From Pterois miles (lineage: Eukaryota; Chordata; Actinopteri; Perciformes; Scorpaenidae), in contig CAMQGK010000058.1 in NCBI GenBank assembly GCA_947000775.1, positions 2,424,001-2,488,000 of the forward strand: a stretch of DNA of 64,000 nt, in the 5' to 3' direction. The first letter of the stretch is position 1, and every line of letters starts with the position of its first letter. Below, piece after piece: positions 12,801-25,800 of the stretch. The notes beneath the pieces are model-generated. The model worked only from the letters and a program-made list of their open reading frames with translations. It was not told the origin of the DNA and did not search any database. The position numbers and the translations under genes are program-made.

Positions 12801-15800
12801 CTCAGCCTCATTCAGTCCAACCTCAGTCCCATCTCTCATCCATCCTGTGGCCTCTTTCTAGCTCATTTCATCAGAGACAAAGCCTCTATGTATGTATGCT
12901 CTCCCTGTCATCCCACTTCAGCACTGGTGTCACATTAGGAGTTACGTAAGGTCTCAGCTACAGATGAGTATTGCGCCCCCACGGTCTTCAAAGCTGGTGG
13001 GCCAATCACAGAATGGTAAGAATGTCCCAATTAGTGGCTGCAACAAAGCAAGCTTTGATGGAAACTCACACGTAGGCCGGCAACATGGCAAAACAGAGAG
13101 AGGACAGAGGGAATACCTTATAGACTTTGGAGAAGAAGCCACTCCCGATCAGCTCAGCGGTGAAGTTTTCCCAGAATTCCAGTTTGCGGACAGCAGTGCG
13201 GAGCTTCTGCCAGCGGTCCACATGGTAGTACTTGTCTGAAGACTCACCGTACAGTGTGGGACTGGTGGGCTCCGGGGACACGTCCACATCACACATCCTG
13301 GAGAGGTCCGCTGGGAAAGTAGAGACACAGAGACAAAGGTTAGGATTAACTTCTCTGAGCCAGAATTAGTCAGTTAGTTCACAGAGTGGTGCAGGAATGA
13401 GACCTAAAACCTGGAAATGAGTTAGCATTTAGCACTTCTGGCCCTCTCATCTGGAAGTAAGTGGTGTTTTTAAAGTTTTTTAGGTTAGATGTATGAAAAA
13501 AAATGTCCGTGGTTAATACAAACTGAAGAGATTTTAACGTTTTGTTCTACAACATAAAATACGGCAGTAAATATTCCACTTTTATGTCTTAAAAAAGGCG
13601 GCTGCAAACAAGTAGTTAAATGAGACTACAAAACACCATCAAACCGAACACTAGTCCACCTTTAAGTTAGTGGTGGTGATGTGAAGTCATGTGACCATCG
13701 TATAGTTCGTTTGTAGCCAAAGATTAGCGCTTTATTTTTAGCGATTGCATTCTCACTTCCAAAGTCACAGAAGTGGTGTTTGGATTAAATTGTGGAAAAC
13801 AAAATGTGCAAGTATCATAAATGTTTGTTTATCACAGAGCTTATTTCCTGCATTAATCCAAAACCCAAAGGAACAATCCCGTTGGCTTTTTGTCAAGAGA
13901 ACCGGTGTGATGCTAACTTCCTGCATCACCATATTCTTATTATAATATTTCATATTATTATAATATTTTCATGACAAAGAAAACTGAAGCTGTAGAAAAA
14001 AAAATCACTCAAGAAACCACAGCTAGAGGATGCATTCACACCTAGTTAGCCTAGTTAGGACCAAAACCTGGAGCATTTCACTCCTGGATTCGGTTCTACC
14101 AGATACAGTGTCACCTGAAGAGAGGAAATGTGTTTTTTTTTTTTTTTTTTTTTGGGACCTGAAATTGGGCGGATAATGACGTGCAAAAGTGAGGAATGAA
14201 AAATGTCTCAAATTCCTTCTGATGAAGGGCTAACTGGACCAGAACATCGTGTACTAATGGGACGGACTTTTATCTACTCCGAGCTGAAGTTCCTGCAGCT
14301 CCTAATCCTTGAAAATACAGACTCTTCAAAGGTGAAACTTACAACACACTATATTCATTTTTTCTCTATATTCTATATCTTCATTTATCTGTATACTGGT
14401 ATATATCAGCCCAACAATCTTTCAAATAATTTTATCATACACTGCTGCCAAACTGATCATGCGAACACAAAAGACTGAGACTATCAAAAGGACAATTTAT
14501 GCATTTAACAGTATGAAAGCGACCCTGGATGAAAGAGGGGCTCACAAAAGGTCTAATTTCACTCTCCCACTTATGAGCTGCATGGATGAGGGAGAGTGCA
14601 TCCACCTCATGGTGTGAAACAAAGACAGTGAATAATGTGAGGCTTAAAATAGAGGCAGGACTGATGGATATCAAGGCTGGTCACTGAACACAGACACTGC
14701 CCAGAGTGGTCAACAGAGCTGTTTGTCCTCAAGAGAAGGTATCACCTCATTCTGACAAGGGGCTTAAACAATACACATATTGTGTAAAATGACAAAGACT
14801 GTGTCCTCTAGGTTCATAAGAGCTTGCATTCAATTATCTTTTATTCTGTCATTTATTTCTATCATTATTTCATAATATACAGCTCATTATGGCTCACACA
14901 GACATATATACTAGGGCTGTCAGTTGATTAAAATATTTAATCATAATTTATCCCATGATTGTGTCATGAGTGGTTAATCCTGATTAATCGCAAATTAATC
15001 ACATTTCTCATGTTTAAAATATCTGTATCTGTAATCAGTTGTGAAGACATTTATTTTGTAAAGACTGTATGTATTCAATGAGCAGAAATTTACATGTGTT
15101 GCTGGACATTTATAAGACGTCATGGAAACTGTTGTGTGACGATACGTTGTGCTGTTAGATTGCTGCTAGACGCCCCCATCCATAGAGGCGCATGCCTTCC
15201 TTTTCTGTTTTTTGACCGCAGTGAAAATATGCTTTTGAAAGGATAAATGCCAACAAATATGGATTGAAGCAGAAAACATTAGATTAAAACATGTTATGAA
15301 CTTTGGAAATAATTATATCTATCTTTTTCAATACATTTTGACTGTTGGTCTGACGGCTGAAACGTTACAGAGATGCCACGGAGACCACTGATGGCGTGGC
15401 AACAAAACCGTCCAGTGCTCATGATGACGTCATTCTTATTGCCTGCGTATCAATTGTTTTTAAGGTAAATAAACACATACAGGCCAAATAGCCTATTTGA
15501 CTGGAATCTGGGACACTGAAATCTTCCAGTGGAGGAGAACAGAGAAATGGCTTCAGATAGACCCGTGACCGATATTGATGATCAGATCGGCTGATTTTTT
15601 TCCGAGGACAATCATCAGCCCCAAAAATCCTGGTCAGAGCACCCTTAGTTTATTGCTCTCTGCCCTTTATGAAGGCAGTAGTCCTGACCTAATTCAGCCA
15701 CAGAGGACTAGTGACACAACCCTGAAGGTCAGAGTTTGTTTTTACCACAGCAGCAGCCTCTGTCGCCTTTACAATGACGCCTGTGGAAAGCACACACTGA

Positions 15801-18800
15801 CACGCTAACACAATTGACAGGGTTTTGTCAATCAAGCCGGGGAATCAACCCCGCCTATTCATGCTGCTTTTGTTCATTCGGCTTTGGACAAAACAATCAG
15901 CAAACTTTCAGCTCCCACAGTTTCAGAGAGAAACGCTTACAGTGCAGCCATGTCATCTAGCTGTCTACTTTCTACTGTCTCAGTCCTCTCTTTTCTTTCT
16001 CAACATGTCTAGACATATTTTAAAGCAGTCTTTTATTGCACCCCGCGTTGAAAGCTGAAACGCCGTGCCCCCAAATGTGTCAAATTCATTCTCATCAGCT
16101 GGTTATAATATTGGGGAAAGCAGTAACACTGGCAGTAAAGCTGGCAGCAGGACAGCCTTCATCGTCAGCTGGATGTGACTGGTGTGCTCACTTCCATCAC
16201 CTGCTTTTATTTTTCTTGTTCTGTTCATGTTGCGTTGCTGTTTGAATAAATCACTCTGATTCTTGTTTCTTTATTGTTCCCAAATACACAGCTGACATTT
16301 TGATATTTCATCACAAGAAAAGCACAAGTGTAATATATAAAATTAATGGCTCTGTTTTAGTAATTCATGTTATTAGTTACAGCTGCATTTGACAAGTGTC
16401 AATTTCCCCGTAGTCATATGCACCTCTCGTACAACAACGTTGACAACAAAAATATTTTAGATTTTCGTATTATTACAAAATCCAACCAAAAGACGAAAAC
16501 TCACCATGAACCTGAAATTGGGAGGAATAACATTTCTCCTCCATCGAGTGCAAATCAAATACATGTCTATCATATCACATTAATAAAGGTTCATCTAATC
16601 TTATCTTATAAGCAAATAAAATGTCCTACAATAATGTCTATAGTAATGATATTTCACTTCTTTCTTGCTGTGTTTTACACATTTTGCAGTTTGCGTCTCC
16701 TTTGCTGTCTCTTACTCTCCATTTCTCTCTTCCACTTTCCTTTTCCCACTTTGTCTGTCATTCTCTCTCCACAGCTGGCTCCATCCAAACCAGACTACAA
16801 GGGCCACACTGACCACAGACTGTGGAAAAACATGGATATCCCATCTGTTATGTCATTGGGAACATTCAGAACATTTTGAAGCCTGCAGTTTGGGTTTACC
16901 ACTTGTCATGATCCTCATTTAGACAACATAATAAGAATCTGGTCACAAATATCACCAGCTCTACACCACAGTAAAAATCTATAGCAGTATGTACCAATAT
17001 ATAACAGTGATTCACTTGGCTGTCAGTTCTGACTCAGATATCATGCACGTGAGCCAAGACATGATTCTTCAACAGCTCCATCTTTTTTCCTCTGTGGGAT
17101 GGGAAGGTTACACAAGCAGCATGCAGGAAATGTGTCTGTCTGCGGTGAAGGGCCGTTATCACAACCCGCTGTGAGTTTGACCTGCGTCTGACCACACGCA
17201 CCATCAACAGGAAGATCAGGGCTGGCCATCGCCACGCTGACGTCCTCCCAGCTGATAAGGAATGCTGCTCATGAAAGCCTCACAGTAAAAATCAGTTTAC
17301 ACCAAAGTGAGATTTTTCCGTCTCTCAAGACAAGGATTTTCTGTGAAGATTGTCCAACAGATCAGACTGGGATTGTGTCTGTTTATACACTTAGACCAAT
17401 GACTTCTGAGCAGCCACGAAGGACTGCGTCACCTCCCAAACTAGGAGATTCATTAGTCATTCGGTGATGACAAGGTGGTGGCCCAAGTCACAACGAGTCA
17501 ATCTGTGCTTTTTCTGTTTGTGTTTTTCTTGTTGTTGTTTTTTTTTTTTAACACCAAACAGGTTTTTACTGTACTTGATGATGTCAGTGTAACATCCAGG
17601 GACATACGCTGTCTCTCACAGAGAGACGGGTCATTTCCAGGTGCAGGACATAGCAAAGAAGGAAATGACTGCCAACTAAGTCTGTAACTGAGTCAGGGTG
17701 TGGATAACAGCATCCTCTGAGCCCCAATGACTTCAGCAGTGAAGTATGTACACGACAGGAGCAACTGTGCCACAGCAGAGCATTAATCTGCCTTCCAGTC
17801 ATGACATTTTTGGCTGTAGCCTCATGCATTAATGTTGAGCAACTGGCTTCCGCCAAGCCACGGTGGCTGTAACTGCAATTGCCTCATGGACTTTCCAAAG
17901 CAAAGTGACGCTCATCAGAGAGCCACAGCAGCCCCGGAGCACTGCCTTCCTCTTTCTGAAGGCAGTGATATAACGGATTGGTTGACATCGGATCAGTTAG
18001 GGACGGCCAGAACCAAACCACACATAGCTGTGGCTCCCCACCGGCATCAACCACACTCGGTGGACGCATAGATGATGAGGTACGCCGCTGCTGCAGAACA
18101 TGAATTAGTAATTTACAATTCAGGGCACAAAGGATACAGTGCTTGTTTTAATACTGATATACTGTCCTGCTGAAAGCAAACATATGCAACCAGAAATAAA
18201 CATGCACATATACTCAACTTGTCATGGTTCAACTACGGTGTTACTAGGCATCTGAAGCATGGCATAAGTTTACACAATCAGTGCACACGACATACTACAA
18301 TGAAGATTGTACATAAAATGATAAAGAATATACTCATGCATGTATTCATGCAAAAAACAAGGTATTTACACTTCAAAGAAAAATGTGGTTTGGTTTGGTT
18401 TAGGTGATGGTAATAATACCCACTAATAAAAGCATGTTAAGTATGAGCAGCAAAAAGTCCTTAAACCATATTTTTTGTCCTATTCACCAAAAGTTCATAA
18501 ATCACAAACTTCGCTGTCTGCTGTCTGGTGTGGAGCAGGGAGAGTTCACTGGGTTTATCACTGGAAACAGCCGTCTGATGCCGCTGGAGGCCAGGTAGAC
18601 GAGAGTGGTGAGAGAAACCAAAATACTGAGCTGAAAGAGGCTAAAAGGCTGTGGGAATGATTCTGTGATACTGCAACAACATCCTTCAGCCATTTTATCA
18701 ATTGTTATTATAAAATATTGATCAGTGCTGTGCAGCTTTATGAATTAAAAGTTAAAGCAGGCATTATGCAGAATGGCCCCTTTCATAATGTTAAATCAGT

Positions 18801-21800
18801 ATACATGCTATATTACAGCATTGTTTTTTCTGATTCATTTAAATGTAACTAGATTATTAATGTAGCTGGTCGAGGTGGGTTTACTTTTCACTACTTTATG
18901 TAAATAGTAACTGTTGCTGTAAATTCCTAATAAAAAGTATCTGACTAATATTAACCACTGCGAGTTTTTCATACATTTACATTTGCCTGAATGTGTTCAT
19001 ATGCTTCTCATGCTTATTTATAAAATTTTTGCAATGCATCATACTGTAGTCAGGTGTTATCTTTTCACATTGCTGCTTCGAGACATGCTATTTTCTGTCC
19101 ATACGCTTGCTCATCATCAGTGTGTTCTTCACAGCTGTACTGACATGAGCGTGGAGGTACAGCATTAACATGCTATGACACAACATTACGTAGGTGAAGC
19201 CATTTGATAAACAATATCTTCATACCGATGTCATCCAAAAATCATACTGCATTACTAATTTAGGCTTTTAAAATGCTAATCGTCATGCTCAGTGCTATAA
19301 GCCTGCGGCAACTGTGGGAGTATGTGTCCATGGAAGCTTCCACTGCAGATCACTACAAATCCATTACCAACTAGTGCAATACTGACCTGGTCTCATTTAC
19401 AGTATACATTTAATGTTTCTAACAATAACAGCCTGAGTATGGTGCCTTTAAAATCTTTCTATTAAATCAGTGCAAAATAGTGCTACATTTTGGGTGTGCA
19501 CAAACATGCCATAGTTGGCCATAGTGGGGTATGTAATATGGGATCCAGGTAGATTTATGAAGCACAGTTATGAAATTTGCTAATTAATATATAAGAAAAC
19601 AGGTTGAATATTCAACTGAGATAAACAATTCAACAAAAGGTTTTCAGCTAACTTAAAGGAATAGTTCAACGTTTTGGGAAAATATTTTCTTGCTGAGGGA
19701 TGAAAAGATTGTTACCACTTCCATATCCGTACGGATAAAGGTGATCAATACAGAATTCAGAGCACATCTATTGCCTCCACACAGCTCTCAACATGGCGAC
19801 AGCTGAGCTGCAGCTCGCAGCTAATGGTGCTAACAGAATGAACAGTGCAAACGATGGCAACAGTGCTGAAAGAGCTAACAGGGTTGACCTGGGGGGAACC
19901 AACGGATGGGCGCTACGCTTCCACGACGACGCCGTGGGTTGGGACTGCATTATCAACAGCAACTGCCGTATGAGCGTGGTGCAGAGCGGCAGCCATAAGC
20001 TAGCCCAGGGGTGTCAAACATACGGCCCGCAAGAGCGGGCAATAGCAATAGCAATTCTGTTAAGCAGGCAAACTGTTGCTGTAGTTGGCCCTGAGCTGCC
20101 TTGTCCTTCTGCCTATTACGTCTCCCGTTGAACAGAGCTGAGCAGTTGAATAACTAAAACAAAATGCTGCAAGGGAGCAACAAGGTTGTCCTGCAGTATG
20201 ATGACAGCATATGTGTGTTCATGTTGAAGCCGTCGTCGTGGGAAACACAACCGGCGGGTGGTGACGCTGCTCTCTTTCCTCGTCTGGAAGATGTGGCGAC
20301 CCAACATGCCGCAGACAGGAAGCGATTAAAAGATAAAATAACAGGATTAGTGTTGGAGTTTGAGCAATGCTTTCAGATTTTTGGTGAACTGGAGAAAGAC
20401 TTCAAAGATTTTTGCTCTCCATTCACCATGAACGCCTCTGATCTGCTCTGAAATTGTTCATGCATTGCACAGCTTTTATTTTTCTACCAATAACTTGTGT
20501 AGCCTACAAGGGAGGGAGTAATTCAACCCTTTTGAATAGTTTCAGGTATTTGATACCAAGAAGAGTTGTTTGTTCAATCCCAGATAGGCTGTGACTTAAA
20601 GTTGTTGCCTTTCTAGACACACTGAGACCAAGTCTAAGTTCAATCACTAATCGTTTCCTCAGAATTTTCAAATAATTTGTGTTTTGTCAAGAGGATTATT
20701 TGTGATGTGGACATTTTCAGAATGTGCTTGTACTATTTTGGACCAGACTAAAACAAAGGAAACAATCTGAAGTTATTGTTATTTTTAAGTTATGCCATGA
20801 TTTTACCGCTCCGGCCCACTTGGAAATAGATTTTCCTCCATGTGGCCCCTGAGCTAAAATGAGTTTGACACCCCTGAGCTAACCAGTGGGGCACGACGGA
20901 GACACTAAAGCAATAAAAGGCACACAAGGCCGGCCCGGCTATGTAAACAAAGCACAGAGATTACATTTCATTCTCTGCTCAGGTAGACATTAGTCCTCTC
21001 CATCTTCACATAACAAATAGTTGCTTGCTGCTATATTAATCTTCTGGGTAGCAAATTTAGTACCTTTTAATATAAAGATAAGCTAGTTAGCTTAGCTTAG
21101 CATAAAGACTGGAAATGCCAAACAACAAGAGAGAACATATAAATTAGAGAGCTTTATAGGTGCTAGGGGAATTTTGTTGTATTTCCAGTCTTAATTATGC
21201 TAAGCTAAGAAACATCTGCTTGCAGTAACTTCATATTTATTGTATAGTCCAGTGTTGCCTTTTTGACCCAGATCATGTGAATAAATGTCCCAGATTGATG
21301 TTCACAGCGTTGATTCCTGAAGGCTTTTTAATTGTCCTCGACACCTGAGACAGTCCCTGGTCACTCAGGAAGTGATGCATTATACAGTAGTTCTTCTATG
21401 TCTTTCCGTTCCGCTGCCGTCATTCACTATCTTCATTTACCACGCTTAAACTCAGGTTACACTGTTTATGCAGCCTAACCCTATCTCACACTGTGTTTTA
21501 CTCTCTGTCGACTTTTACTACATTACACTGTACATCAAAGCGTCAAACCAATCAAATGGGATCATTCAGAGAATGAAGACAATACAGTGTTTACTGTTCT
21601 GACTGCACAACACCGAAGTCATCATGAGGATGGAAACACTGTGATATAATAGAAAGCTGTTATGTGGTCCTGGCTGTAATGTGCTCTGCACTGCGGTACA
21701 CCACCGAATAGCATGGTGAAGTGGTAACGTGGTTACTGTTGCATCCCTGCCACCAAGCTCCAAGAAAAAAGACGTCATGTCACCTAAGGGTGGTTTCTGA

Positions 21801-22383
21801 GAAGTGATGTGTTAACAGGCTCTACAAAAAATATTAGATGGTGGAGGGGGTGAGGGTTAAGGGATCAGAAACGGACGGGGGTTATGTATTTTTTCCTTTT
21901 CGCTGAAGGGAAGATGATCTTAATGTAATAATGTAATGTAAAAATGACAATCAAACAGCTGCATCAAACTGATTTGGTTGGTTTTGGCTGGTTTTTGTGT
22001 GCACAAATTTGAAAGTGTTATTTGGAATCCAGGACTTGGAGATGGTGCTTGTGCCGTTTAATAGCAGTTCTGTTAGCAGCCCTTGGTTTAACAAGAGTCT
22101 ACAAAATGTGCATCCGTATTTACGGTATATCAATATAATTACAGGGAGATGTAGATGTTTTGATGCATTTACTTTGTGCACACTATAACAGCACTAGGCA
22201 CAGAATAACATCCTACAGCCTATATTAATATGACGTCTTAAAATAGGAGTGCTCAGTGAAGACCAGCTGGCTCTTAAAGTCACAGTGAGGTTGGTGATAT
22301 GGACATGCCATCAGAGACATGGTAAACTTTAACATCCATAGCATCAGCCCATGATAATGTCTATTGATTTTAAATGAATAGTT

Positions 22384-22454
<71 letters not shown>

Positions 22455-22805
22455 CACTTGTTCCTCCCCTTCTGAATGAGTGAATAATTCAGCAAGGATT
22501 AGTTCAGGTCTGCCTTGAGCATTTTAACACCTGTACTGTTTGACTGTGCTCATATATCCACTGGGCCCCTTCACTGGCACATGTGAGACCACATGGGGTA
22601 TTTGTTGACACCCTGACTGCTTGTGGAAACTTTGGCAGAGTGAGACGCTTCGCTGTATATTTTTTTTGGTGAAGAAAAACACAGTTTGAGAACAACATGT
22701 CACTTTGTACAGATGGCCGCGTGGGCTCGAGACAGTGTTGGAGGTCACGCAAAATGTGGAAACAGCACAATGTATCTCTGTCTCTTTCTACTGCACCCCA
22801 CCCCC

Positions 22806-22860
<55 letters not shown>

Positions 22861-25800
22861 CCACCACTATATTGAACTCATCCAGTGTTCGACTTTGTGG
22901 CTGTGCACCAGAAGCCAACTTGTCATTCCTGAATGCAGCATTTGAAGCACGGCAACACTTCCAGTGACAGATAATATGATCTGGGCCCACTAGAGTTTCA
23001 GTTTCCATGATGCTGAAGTAACAACAACACTGAGGCAACAGCATATGAAAAGATGAGAGACGCTCTCTCACAAAACCACGCACACATCTGACCAATGACC
23101 CGAGCTAACTCAAGTGGCTTTTAGTGATATATTTTGGTTTGCTTGAATATTTCTTTGTGGGTTATGTGAACTCATCCATTGACTCGGACCAGAGCAAACA
23201 TGATAGGTTTGAAGACGCCCTAAGTCATGAGCATTAATACTTATCTTCTCATCTCTCTCTCAGAAAGTCAATAAGTGTATTTCCAGAAATGCTGAAGTAC
23301 TCATTTAAAGCTACAGTGTAAGTGTGTTTGATGAGTGTGGTTTGTAAATAGGAGGGTGCTACCCTACAGCATACTGTCAACCCCTGCCCCACTAAGGGTG
23401 GGGTGATGTGTCTGTGGAGGGTCACACCCAAACTCCTCATGGGAAAAAACAGAGCACATCAAAGTGAGACATCCCCGAGGTGCTGAGCTGTAAAGTCCAC
23501 AGGATTGGTCTGTACTTCACGGTGATATTATTCTCAGCGTTTAACCGTCAGAGAGGTGACGGCGTCCGTCTGAGAGGACACGATACTGGCGATGATCTGT
23601 ATGATCCCTGGCCAGAGGGAATCCCTGTTGAATCTGCGCATCACCATCAAAAGCAGGAGAAGAAGTGTGCAGCAGATTCATTAGGATTCTCTCCCTAAAT
23701 CCATCCACTGCACAGACTCCCACGACAAGTCTGCAAATAAATCCAACTGCCTGCTTGGTGAGGGATGGAGGAAACAGCATAGCCTACTTAGAACCGTTTT
23801 CAAACACCTGCTGTAAAATACACAGCCAGCGCAAACATGAACCTCGTAGCTTAGTATCCGAACTTCCGAGGCATTTAACAGTAGTGTCAAGGTAAATAAA
23901 AGGCAGTACATTATTTAGCCAGTGCTCATTACAATGGAAACAGCCACCGCCAGAGAAATCTGGCGTCTTGGGTCTCTTGGGTCATTGATCCCAACATTCG
24001 GAGTGGTTAAACGGTGGTGCTATAACATCTGTGTCCGCCACATGATGCCATTAGGCCCAAAAAGACTTATTCCCATAGAGAAGGAGACGTCTGTAACTCA
24101 GCGGATAATGTTTTTTGAGGTGAATCAATTTCCCAGTATGAACACTCTAATAGTCCTTATTTAAATCATTGGGTCCTAAAAGTTGTAAAATGCACTAAGA
24201 GCTGAATCCCGAGTTACTTCCCTTCCTCCGTTCATGTGAATGAGACCCAGACCTCGGTTGGAGCGAGGGCTGGGAGGCGGAGTTAGTAAGACATGATGAC
24301 AGCTGTGACCCCGCGGCCGAGTCATGTGACCAAGCGGACGCTACTGTGCCTGCTCTACGGGCCCACTGGATGTGGAAGATCACCGGAAGATCCGGGTACT
24401 TTTCCAGACAGAAGTCAAGCCATTTTGGCTTCATGTGTCACTGAGTAACTTTCATAGGAATGAACACGGCCCCACCTCCAACGCTGCATCCAGATCTCTT
24501 TATACATCCATGGTCAGAGCTGATCTGGAGCCTGCCATCTATGAGCTGGCTGTCAATCACTCGCAAAATCCAACCAAGGAGTCAAACTAGGTAGCGCTGA
24601 TCAAATATCAATCAGTATTCTGTTACTGTATTTCTCTCCTGGCAGCCATGTTGAGATCTGTTGAGGAAATCCCCACCCACCAGTCGGAGCACAGCCAATA
24701 GGAACCTCAGGAGTTCGTCGATTTTTTTTAAAGCCTGAAAACAGAGCCATGACGAGGTGCAGAAGTCTGGTTTTCTTCACTTTGATACTAAATAATAATC
24801 CAAGCTCACATCTTGCCTTGCTAGTTATATACTGTGTATATATATATGTATATATATAAATATAGTAGCCTATATTGTCAACAGGATGTCTTAGACATGG
24901 AGGTCAGGTAATAGGACACTTCTCTTTGAACAGGTTTAGAGAGGCAGGATGCTGAGCACAGGTTTTTCTGTTTCAGAACAATGCGAAGCTAAACACAATT
25001 ACAGTGCGACAGATTCACCTGCTTAAAGCCCCAGGTCATCACAGACACGATAACATACAGGACACACAATGATTTAACACATACAGTAACTGCTGACACC
25101 AAGCAATGCAGCACTACACAGATCACAAACAGGTGACAGCGTTGTGGTTTCTCAGCTCAGTGTCAGATAACTTTAGTTTGTCACCTACTTAACTTTGCGT
25201 GAGTCTACATATGACTTCAGATATAAGTCATCAGAATCACTTCCTCTTGGTAAATGCACAACCCATGAAACATTTGCACTCACTGTGTAAATAATGTGAG
25301 GAAGAGTTGAAAAAGTATTTGAATGTCTCGATACTTACTCCATTGATTTATTAAGCTATTCATGTGCATCTTGTGGACGGTGGAACGAACCCAGAAGTCT
25401 CTGTGCAGAAACTGAGGAGGAACCACACACATGCAACAGCAGATGAGCAAAAGCACAGACACCGGACGTGCCACGAAAACAACACATACAGTATGGCTGT
25501 CAGGGAAGCAACGCTGAAAACTAACATGGAGACTGAACTGCAGACATCAGACAATGATTCTTTTAAAAGCATCACACATGAGTATATTTGCTGCCTGGCG
25601 ACAGTAATAATGCTTTAGACAAGACTGTGAAATAGCTGTCACCTGGAAACATCACACACATTTCTAAGGTTTCTATAAGTTACACAATGAAAATCCACAA
25701 ATTCATCTGCCCATTTAAAATACATACAGCACAATAAAATAACACTACAGGGTCTCCATATCACAGATTTCAGCCCTAAAGCATTTTAGCCCAGCCACAG

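Larger units (their letters stand above)
19655..21200. repeat. Composite interspersed repeat interrupted by a hAT element
   Basis: The left end 'taaaggaatagttcaacg' with TTTTGGGAAAATATTTTC and the right block CTAGTTAGCTTAGCTTAGC... AAGACTGGAAA have the form of a known teleost repeat end pair. A GC-rich middle (ATGGCGACAGCTGAGCTGC, 19793 on) precedes the hAT insertion at 20006. The 112-codon frame from 19793 runs into the inserted element, so it is not a gene. Confidence 0.45.

Noticed and set aside
16367..16879. 170-codon + strand frame with a strong acceptor-like CTCTCTCCACAG inside
   Set aside because: No domain recognised, no matching donor or partner exon on the + strand, low-complexity pyrimidine translation. 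The acceptor look is probably chance.
19793..20131. 112-codon + strand frame beginning MATAELQLAANGANR
   Set aside because: Crosses the boundary of the hAT insertion at 20006 and starts in repeat-like sequence.
22504..23095. Minus-strand frames with long Cys-Val runs
   Set aside because: Translation of the (CA)n microsatellite at 22807-22857.
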